This document shows, piece by piece, positions 57,301-64,000 of a DNA stretch of 64,000 nucleotides. The stretch covers positions 1,736,001-1,800,000 of the forward strand of contig JBBPFI010000002.1 of the NCBI GenBank assembly GCA_037974965.1. The letters are read 5' to 3'. Position numbers and translations under genes: made by a program. How positions within the stretch are numbered: the first letter of the stretch is position 1; each line of letters begins with the position of its first letter. The notes beneath the pieces were generated by a model. It did not search any database. It was not told the origin of the DNA and saw only the letters and a program-made list of their open reading frames with translations. This DNA comes from Dacryopinax spathularia (taxonomy: Eukaryota > Basidiomycota > Dacrymycetes > Dacrymycetales > Dacrymycetaceae).

Positions 57301-59974
57301 GTCATCAAGGAGGTCGAAAAGCGCGTCGAGGTTCCTATCGAGGTCATTCGGGAAGTCGAAAAGCGTGTCGAGATCCCTGTCGAAGTTGTCCGGGAGGTCG
57401 AGAGGCGAGTCGAGGTCCCTGTCGACCGAATTGTGGAAAAGATTGTGGAGAAGATCGTCTTCAGATCGCCACCATCAACGCCCAAATTGGACGCCTCGCA
57501 GGTCCATGAAACCTCCATCACTCCTCGTTACATTCCTCCATTATCTCGCACAGATACCGACACTAGCACGGCTGATGACGGCTATGCAACAGCAAACGAG
57601 GGGCGGCCCTCTACAGCTATGTCCTCGACAACGGACGAGGAATACGCTGATGCACGGAGTGTCGCCACCGCTACGCCTACCCAGGAATTCTACTCGGTCA
57701 GCGGTGGTGGCGAGAGTCGCGACCTCTTCGGGCATACGGTCACTGACGACGAAGACGAGGGTACAGAGTACGCCGACAGCGTTAGGGCTATGCCAAGGCG
57801 TCGCCAAGGGGCTACCCGGAGGGGACCGATCGATGCCATTTACGAACCAAGCCTTCCACAGTCAGAGCCTGAGCCAAAACCCGAAGAAAAACGTGAAATG
57901 GCAGAGGCAGAGGTGCAGACGGACGAATGGGTGCCCCCGATGCCACCAGCTCTGGAGAGCCCGCCTGTCGCTGCTGGTCGTGGCTTGTTCCTCGTGGGAC
58001 CAAAATCGCAAATGACCTTCGTTCCCACTGGTCCTCAGCCCATGTCCGCCGCCTCTACAAGTACGGCATCCCTGACTCTACCGGTGACGCGCGGTTCCAA
58101 CGCGACCTCTGCGACCTTACCTGCTTCTCTCCGCAGCAATGGCGAGCGCGTGGCGCACAAGCGCACGCCAAGCATCGAGTCGGTCCTGGCTATGGAAAAG
58201 CCCGCTGTACCTCGGACGAGTACTGCACCGAGCATCGTCGACCGCTCCAAGCCTCCTATCATGTCATTGCCCCCACCGCCGCCATTACCTCCCCCAAGTT
58301 CATTACCTCTCGGCAAACCTCAACCGCCGCCTCGGCCTACATCGCCGCCACCTCCCGAGTTGGTTGCACGTGCAACGTCGCCAACTTTTGGCTCGTCAGC
58401 ATCCCTGTTGGCTCCACCTCGTACCGGACTGCGTCCCTCTGGATCTGCTCCCCCTCCAACACTGCGTGCTCATCCTTCAGTTGGCAGCTTCCGCTCTTCC
58501 AAGAGTCCGAATACTATGGTCTTTCCCTCGACCTCACTGGCGCCTGTTGCCGGGTCGCCCTCCGACGCTCAGAGGCACGGTCAAGGGTCTGGTTCTCAAG
58601 TATCGCTTGTGTCCAGCCGCTCGTCTAGACGACAATCCACCTCAAGCATGGGCAGCGAGCGAGTGCACTTTGCCAACCAACCACCTCGTGCTTCGCAAGC
58701 ACCAACAACTCCAGGCAGACGCCCTGCAACGTCGAATGCGTCGGGACCGCAACCGAATTCGACAGAACCCCAGATTATACATTCGATCACGCAGACGATG
58801 ATTGGCGAGTTCTTGTATAAGTATAATCCAAAAGCCTTGCGCAGAGGCTATCAGAAAGACAGGAACAAGAAATTCTTCTGGGTCCACCCCTATACCAAAA
58901 CGCTGTATTGGAGCGATGTTGACCCTGGAGCATTGGGTACCACGGAGACAGTTGCGAAGAGTGGTAAGTCTACCATGATGAGTCAGATTTTCATTTGCTG
59001 ACGTATGCTACAGTCTACATCGAGTCTGTTCGGATCGAAGAGGACAACAACCCCAAGCCGCCTGGATTGCATCACGAGAGCATCATAGTATCAACTTCGA
59101 CGAAGGAATTGAAGTTCACCGCTCCTACGAAGGAGCGTCATGAGATCTGGACTACAGTGAGATTCATGCCTTTGTATACTCAACCGAGTTACTGACGATG
59201 CATTAGGCATTGAACTACCTCATTGCACGACCTCAAGACGTCCTTTTGACCTCACCACGACAGGATGCGGGCAATGATAGTACTCTTACCGCTGGCCCCG
59301 TCAACAGCACCCCAATCAAGAGCAAGGCCCTCGCAAGCCCGCGGAGCACCCGCTCATACCGTAGTATGGTCAACGCAAGTGCCGACGTAAACGAGCATGG
59401 TTGGAACATCGCCCCCAATACGCCACGCGGCAAGCGAAGTCATTCTCAGTTGTCGACCCGATCTGCGAGTAAACGGCCTGGCACGCCAGCTGCTGAGTAC
59501 CTGCGCATGAGCGAGAGCCCACAAAAGCCTGGCACGCCGTTTACCGTTAACCCGGAGGTCTACCAGTATCACGAAGATGATGATGCGGAAACTGTCGACG
59601 AGACCTTTGAGATGGCAGAAGACACCAATGCGGACGAAGGCTTTGAGGGCCTCGAGAACGTGCGAGCCTGCTGCGACGGCAAGCACGATGTGGGAACATT
59701 GGCCCATCATCCGCCTCATATGCACAACTACCACTATAACCGGGCCTTCCAAAGTCGGCCTAACCCAAGTATGCCTCCTCCGCCTCCGCCTCAGCAGCTG
59801 GCTCCACCGCCGCCGCCACCAGATATGCCCGAGCGACCAGTATCCCCCTCTGCATGGTCTTTCCGCTCGAAAGGCAGCAACCGTTCCGGAAGCGGCTTGT
59901 TCTCCGGCGGCTCTCTACCTCGAAACCTCTTCGGCTCCAAACGCCGTATGACGGTGGGCAGCTCGAACCGCTGA
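54386..59974 (+). CDS. NUM1/ApsA/Mcp5-like cortical PH-domain protein
   Basis: Exons 54386-54757, 54812-55007, 55061-58963, 59014-59156 and 59207-59974 give 1794 codons (1793 aa). Family members anchor dynein and mitochondria at the cell cortex for nuclear migration. Coiled coil fills about residues 190-360 (SLITEIRRLQGLLQERDRIITDATEALRQRDDEVLTLKQQVKNLEQ). An acidic linker follows. About residues 632-990 are roughly thirty tandem 12-residue units of the type VEKRVEVPVEVI(K/R)E. A Ser/Pro/Thr-rich region follows, then a PH domain at about 1435-1550 (IGEFLYKYNPKALRRGYQKDRNKKFFWVHPYTKTLYWSD; VYIESVRIEEDNN; KELKFTAPTKERHEIWTTALNYLI) typical of the Mcp5/Num1 group, then a Pro-rich C-terminus. The repeats keep all frames open, so long overlapping frames on both strands are artefacts. 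Confidence 0.9.
56389..57460 (+). repeat. Coding 36-base minisatellite (VEVPVE repeats)
   Basis: About 1.07 kb of degenerate 36-base units encoding VEKRVEVPVEVIKE-like peptides, about thirty copies, with the third codon base varying freely while the peptide is kept. Charge alternates (Glu/Arg/Lys) around a regular VPVE or VPIE. Confidence 0.92.
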
Positions 59975-60676
59975 TCTCCCTCTCCTTGTAGCTTGCATAA
60001 CTTTCGCCTTCCATCTTATACCCGCTTTATTGGCTGCTACGACCCTTGCTTATGACCCTATGGATATCCCTCTTTGCATATACGCCGCTCCCTTGCATCC
60101 TCTTATTTGATTCGGCTTCGCCTTTGGTTATTCAGTCGCTCGCTGTTTCCTTGTTTCCTCTCTTGTCTATGGTGTACTCGCGGTCCCTCGTTTTTACCCT
60201 ACGTATTGCTGTTATCGCATTCCAACATGAATATACGGTCGTTTATGGACGCCCTTGTACCTCAAAACGGGGACCAACCACCCGCGCCGAACTACCAATC
60301 CAATATTTCTGTGTTCCCAAGAACGATTCGAAGGATGCACAAAGCGTGCAGGGCGTGCAGCCTCCCTCTTTTGGTAGACGGCCGCACTTCTCGCGAGCTC
60401 ACACTGCTAAATCCAACACCAGAACGGCGTGTCTCCCTGCCGTCCTGGGTCGCGAGCCACCCCTTCACCATTCCTTTCGAAATTGGAACACTCTCGCGGA
60501 AAGTTCCTCGTCCTTGTCCAAAACGTGCGCAACGTGCGAGCAACATGTAAAAGAAGCCCCTTGGAGCCTCCTCTGCATGCTCGTAAACCGCCCATGCAAC
60601 CAACATATAAGCTCATTCGTATGCGCCAGTAGTGGCCCGTCATGCACTCGTGCTCTCATACGACAGAGTTTGAGTG
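59975..60676. other. Intergenic, NUM1-like 3' side
   Basis: About 700 bases. A 285-codon plus frame (60046-60903) overlaps it but runs across the first exon of the next gene in another frame and has no recognisable domain. I treat it as chance. It should contain the NUM1-like terminator and next promoter. Confidence 0.4.
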
Positions 60677-61461
60677 ATGGACCTCTCGCGGTATGGCGAG
60701 CCCTGGACAGCGAGCGACGAGCGTCCAGCCGCTTCGGAGAGAGGAGAACATTTCATCCAAGACCTTCACGTATGTCCTCTCCCTCTCCCTCTCGCTTCTC
60801 CGCACTATCTTCTTCGACAGACCAGGCTGACAAGGCGGTTTGGTCTTGTGTGAACAGGTCGTATTCACGGACGAAGATGTCGGGCTGTTCATCCGTGCTG
60901 TGAGGGGTCGGGGGATGGACAGGGCGGAGAACGTGAATCAAGGCTATGGGGGGAAGTACGTCCTTTCCCCCCACCTCCCCTGCACCTTCTCGCACCTTTC
61001 TGCCCCTGGCCAGGAAGACTGACGACCCAGAAAATAGATACGTCTACCTCATCCCCGTCTACACCTCCGACCCCGCCGCAGCCGCCTCAGGTTGGCAGTT
61101 GACCGTCCAGTCCACACCCCAATTCGGCCGGTCAAACCTCGCCGAATCCGCCGGCGGCTACTGGCGCTACCTCGACCGTCTTCCCCTTGCCATCCCCCCA
61201 TCTCCTCCAGCAGCCGGGGATCCAGCTCCAGCCCCAGTCCGACAAGTCCGCCTCATCCGAGGTCGCCAAAGCCTTGAGCAGGCGATCAGGAACGACGGCT
61301 GGATCTCGGGCTATTCTGGGGACTTGAACGTCGGACGGTCTAGGGCGGAGGGGGAGGAGCTTTATGTTGTTTGGGGGAGTAGGGGCGCGGGGGAGGTGAG
61401 GGCGGTTGGGAGTAGTTTGCCTGAGAGCGGGGATGAGAGGCTGGGTCCTATCGGTTTGTAG
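60677..61461 (+). CDS. Conserved-looking hypothetical protein, 212 aa
   Basis: Exons 60677-60769, 60858-60955 and 61014-61461 give 213 codons. It starts MDLSRYGEPWTASDERPAASE, then FTDEDVGLFIRAVRGRGMDRAENVNQGYGGK, then DPENRYVYLIPVYTSDPAAAASGWQLTVQSTPQFGRSNLAESAGGYWRYLDRLP. The last part (RLIRGRQSLEQAIRNDGWISGYSGDLNVGR) is followed by EELYVVWGS. The three exons join in good phase with consensus sites, so the gene is likely real. I do not recognise the family. No signal peptide or membrane segment. Confidence 0.6.
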
Positions 61462-61665
61462 GACCGGTAGTGTACTAGTAGTCTAGTATTCTTGATTGTT
61501 GAAGACCGGGCGTATGATGCGACTGGGAGGGGTTTTGAGGACCGATCGGGCAGAGCAGATCAGCGAGCTCAACAGGATCTGCATTTCATTTACGCAGAGC
61601 TCAAACAACCGCTCCGCTCCCTTAATCATACACATACACATACTGGTGTCTCCTGCGACCCGCTC

Positions 61666-62634
61666 TCACTGCCCATCCTCAACAAGCGCCATCAAAGCGA
61701 ACCCCCCCTCCCCCTGCCCAACAAACTCCCTTACAACCCTCCTCACCTCCTCGCTCAACAAATCCCCATCCCCCCCTCCATCCTCACCCCAGCCAACCTC
61801 ACCCAAATCCACCGGCCCTTCCAAAACCCCGTCCATGAGATAAAGCCGCTTTGAGAGATGAGAACGGACAAACGCGACGTAATGATGTTCCACTTCTGCT
61901 TCTGCGTCTGGGGGCGCGGTCTGACCACGCAGGGCGGTACTGCGGTGGGCGTGTTCGATTTCGGAGGATTGTTCGAGCGCGAGGGCGCGTTCTGCGGGGG
62001 AAAGGGGGGCGACTTGCTCTAATAGCCTAGCGAGCGGAGTGTCGGGTTCTGTTGAGTGTAAGAGCGTAGTATAAGCATGTTGTCGCGCATATATGCTGCT
62101 TGCGCAGTCAGGAGACGAGGACGTACGGATCTTCCCCCTCGCAGGCCCATTACACACCGAATGCAGGATCGCATACAAGCCACAAGCATTCCCGATCGTC
62201 TGCGGGAACCAGATCATCCCGTCGTCGTCCCCTTCCTCTCCCTCTCCCTTCCCCTTCTCCTTCTGTCCCTCTCCCGCTCCCTTCCCCTGAACCCCCTCAC
62301 CGCCGAGAGTCACGTCCCCAGGCTGAGGCTGGCGGACGCGCAACCTCCTCCACGTCTCCGCATACCTCCCCGCCCCACCGCCCGAATCCGGAAAAATCAA
62401 CACAAGCCCCCCCACGGGCCTAGGCACAAACCCGAGCAGCTCCTCCTCAGTGAGGGAGAGGACGTCCACATAGGCCCAAGAGCGCGGGAGGCCGAGCGTG
62501 TGGATGAGGGAGGTGAACAGGTCCGGGTCGGATTCGAGCGGGATGTAGTATTTGCTTCGAGGGGGGCGGGAGGGGGCAGGGGCGGGGGCGGGGGCTGGGG
62601 CGGTGGGGGTGGGGAATGGGGCGGGAGAGGTCAT
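61666..62634 (-). CDS. Ubiquitin carboxyl-terminal hydrolase, UCH (C12) family
   Basis: Exons 62127-62634 and 61666-62048 (78-base intron in frame) give 296 aa from MTSPAPFPTP; an upstream ATG at 62718 would add 28 residues. The Yuh1/UCH-L3 family cleaves small adducts from ubiquitin C-termini. Motifs: YIPLESDPDLFTSLIHTLGLPRSWAYVDVLSL near the N-terminus, MIWFPQTIGNACGLYAILHSVCNG with the oxyanion Gln and active-site Cys, HHYVAFVR with the active His, and LYLMDG with the Asp. All active residues are present. Repetitive Pro/Ala dipeptides precede the domain, and a Gly/Glu/Lys-rich insert precedes MIWFP. Confidence 0.9.
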   Translation of the reverse strand: MTSPAPFPTPTAPAPAPAPAPSRPPRSKYYIPLESDPDLFTSLIHTLGLPRSWAYVDVLSLTEEELLGFVPRPVGGLVLIFPDSGGGAGRYAETWRRLRVRQPQPGDVTLGGEGVQGKGAGEGQKEKGKGEGEEGDDDGMIWFPQTIGNACGLYAILHSVCNGPARGKIRTSSSPDCASSIYARQHAYTTLLHSTEPDTPLARLLEQVAPLSPAERALALEQSSEIEHAHRSTALRGQTAPPDAEAEVEHHYVAFVRSHLSKRLYLMDGVLEGPVDLGEVGWGEDGGGDGDLLSEEVRRVVREFVGQGEGGFALMALVEDGQ

Positions 62635-63331
62635 TTTGAATAAAGGGGCTGTAAGGGCTCGGAAGAGGCGGGTGGGGCTAAGGGGGTGGGAAGAGAGAGG
62701 GGGAAGCGGATGGTGCAAATGAGTACTAGTGTTGCAAGCTAGCTAGCTATATGCGGGGTAAGGGTGAGTAGAGTAGCCGGGGATGACGCGTCCACGTTCA
62801 CCCGGTACTACTTCGCGTCTTCCCCGCTTCTGGTGAGCCACCAATTACAGGAGGAGTCAACATGCCAGTTCAGTCCCAAACGAGCCTTTCCCCCTTTTCC
62901 GGCGGTTGAAGTGCAGGAATAAGATATGATATGATATGATATGATATGATTGTAGAGAGAGAGAGATGTCTATGACTTCCAGATTTCCCAAAAAAAACAC
63001 GAAGGTATCTATGACTCCGACCATCCCGACCCACAACCGGTGACCGCGGGCGGCCTCCCATCCGTGCGTCCTTGCAGTCTCCAATTCGGAGCATGGTCAT
63101 GATAAGCTGATGCTTGGAGTAGAGAGATGACTGCCGTGTTTCTCTTCCACGTGCGAGTGAGAGGGTCGGTTGGAGGTCGTGGGGTGCCTTGATGATTTTA
63201 TCGTACAGGACATGCTGCTTCCTTCTCTCCAGCTCGGCTCCGCGTCCGTCCACCACTCCGGCCGTAACGCAGACGAGCATTCCTCGTCCTTGCCCCTCCG
63301 GCCGCCTCCTAGGAGATGATCAAGCCCGCAC
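62635..63331. promoter_or_regulatory. Intergenic between UCH and RTA1-like genes
   Basis: About 700 bases. It includes the UCH promoter side, a CTAGCTAGCTA word near 62737, an ATATG pentanucleotide repeat followed by (AG)n at 62921-62966, and then the 3' side of the RTA1-like gene. No gene seen. Confidence 0.5.
62921..62966. repeat. (ATATG)n then (AG)n microsatellite
   Basis: Five to six tandem copies of ATATG/GATAT followed by a short GA run. Confidence 0.9.
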
Positions 63332-64000
63332 CTAAACGGTATCCTCGCTCCCGCCCGCACTCCCCACCCCGCCCTCCTCCGCAGCCCGCGCCTTCCTCTC
63401 CCGCTTCGTCATCTCCCTCCACTCCGCCCCGTCCTCGCCCAGCCTCACGGCCCCATCACCCGGGATATACCTCTCCGGCCAAAACCAGACATACACCGCA
63501 CTGGCCAGCAAAATAACCAAGGAGTCCAAGCCGTAGAAATATGCTTCGTGTGTCGGGAGGAAGCCGAACCAGCCTTGGGAGAACTCGATGACTCGGTAGA
63601 TCTGACGGATGAGGACGAGGATTGTGGAACAGTAGAGGGCGTAGAGGAGGGTGCGCCAGCGGCCTGGGGGGGCGTGCTGCGTGCGGGTTTTGTAGTCGAA
63701 GTATGTTATCTGTGGAGCGGGCAAGCGTCAGCGAGCACGCTCTTTCTTTCGCATCGGGAAAAGATGGTGGGAAGCAAGGGCGAGGAGCCAGAAGAGGGGA
63801 AGCGAGGAATCGAGCGGAAGCCACCCTGGATGACGGCATCGCATCCAGGCCCAGGTACCGCAGAAGACCGAAGCGGCAGAAGCGCACTGACCTGGAGCAC
63901 AAACACGACAAAGCTCGCCAGATTAACCGCCAACCCCGCCAACAAGATATTATCTCCCAAATTCAACAACTTCTGCGCCCTGTCAATCGCGCTCTGCGGA
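63332..64000 (-). CDS. RTA1-like lipid-transporting-type membrane protein (5' part outside window)
   Basis: Exon 63332-63709 and a partial exon 63892-64000 flank an 182-base intron (63710-63891). The gene continues past the right edge. In-window sequence: AQKLLNLGDNILLAGLAVNLASFVVFVLQ, then ITYFDYKTRTQ, a segment WRTLLYALYCSTILVLIRQIYRVIEFSQG, then YFYGLDSLVILLASAVYVWFWPERYI. This order of helices, with the R.IYR.IE motif and the acidic exit of the last helix, is that of the fungal RTA1/RTM1/RSB1 seven-helix family, linked to sphingoid-base or sterol-drug resistance. The C-terminal tail is charged (KRERKARAAEEGG). Function in this organism is inferred. Confidence 0.85.

Noticed and set aside
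55352-58015. Long alternative frames (up to 416 codons on plus, 332 on minus) overlapping the NUM1-like gene
   Set aside because: They arise because the 36-base coding repeat keeps every frame open; peptides are Arg/Ser or Thr/Ser low complexity with no domain.
60046-60903. 285-codon plus frame after the NUM1-like gene
   Set aside because: It overlaps the first two exons of the well-supported 212-aa gene in a different frame and has no recognisable content.

Overview
This window is nuclear DNA from a filamentous basidiomycete fungus. Most genes carry several GT-AG introns of about 42-60 bases. The repertoire includes a CxC5/CxC6 protein of the KDZ transposon superfamily, a NUM1/ApsA-type cortical anchor, an RTA1-family membrane protein and a full Argonaute, a combination typical of Basidiomycota. 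I cannot name the species. Exon models were built by hand from frame, splice sites and known protein families. Where exon lengths sum to a whole number of codons, I say so.

Layout. 0.3-2.7 kb: RAD52 (minus). 3.3-5.6 kb: KDZ-type CxC5/CxC6 gene (plus). 5.7-19.5 kb: an accessory-looking block. It holds a 645-residue orphan (minus), COX18/OXA2 (plus), a small helix-rich membrane-type protein, a JmjC-like protein, a Ulp1-like SUMO-protease protein with an RS-rich domain, and a GRF-like zinc-finger protein. Three arrays of short palindromes (8.0-8.4, 8.66-9.03 and 13.6-14.1 kb) sit immediately upstream of three of these genes. 19.9-20.8 kb: AhpD-like protein. 21.7-27.8 kb: three short lineage-specific genes that look like relatives. 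28.7-30.1 kb: cyclin L. 30.4-31.1 kb: orphan. 33.2-34.9 kb: G3BP/Nxt3-type NTF2-RRM protein. 36.5-40.2 kb: Argonaute with about 23 exons. 40.2-44.5 kb: little coding signal except a possible small Cys-rich protein. 44.5-46.6 kb: intracellular GH13 alpha-amylase. 46.6-52.5 kb: gene-poor. 52.6-53.3 kb: secreted hydrophobic protein. 54.4-60.0 kb: NUM1/ApsA-like PH protein with about 30 VEVPVE-type repeats. 60.7-61.5 kb: orphan. 61.7-62.6 kb: ubiquitin C-terminal hydrolase. 63.3 kb to the right edge: RTA1-like membrane protein, cut by the window end.

The most unusual signal is the palindrome family. About twenty units share an ACCG-N4-CGGT core inside symmetric arms that vary from unit to unit while staying paired. 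The arrays point towards the gene they precede: the array before the minus-strand gene is inverted, and the two before plus-strand genes are not. This suggests either a shared promoter element (a dimeric regulator or structured leader) or a repeat that inserts in a fixed orientation relative to genes. The genes carrying it or lying between arrays include JmjC-like, Ulp1-like and GRF-like proteins, so a chromatin/SUMO-linked selfish or accessory module is a reasonable hypothesis. It remains inference.
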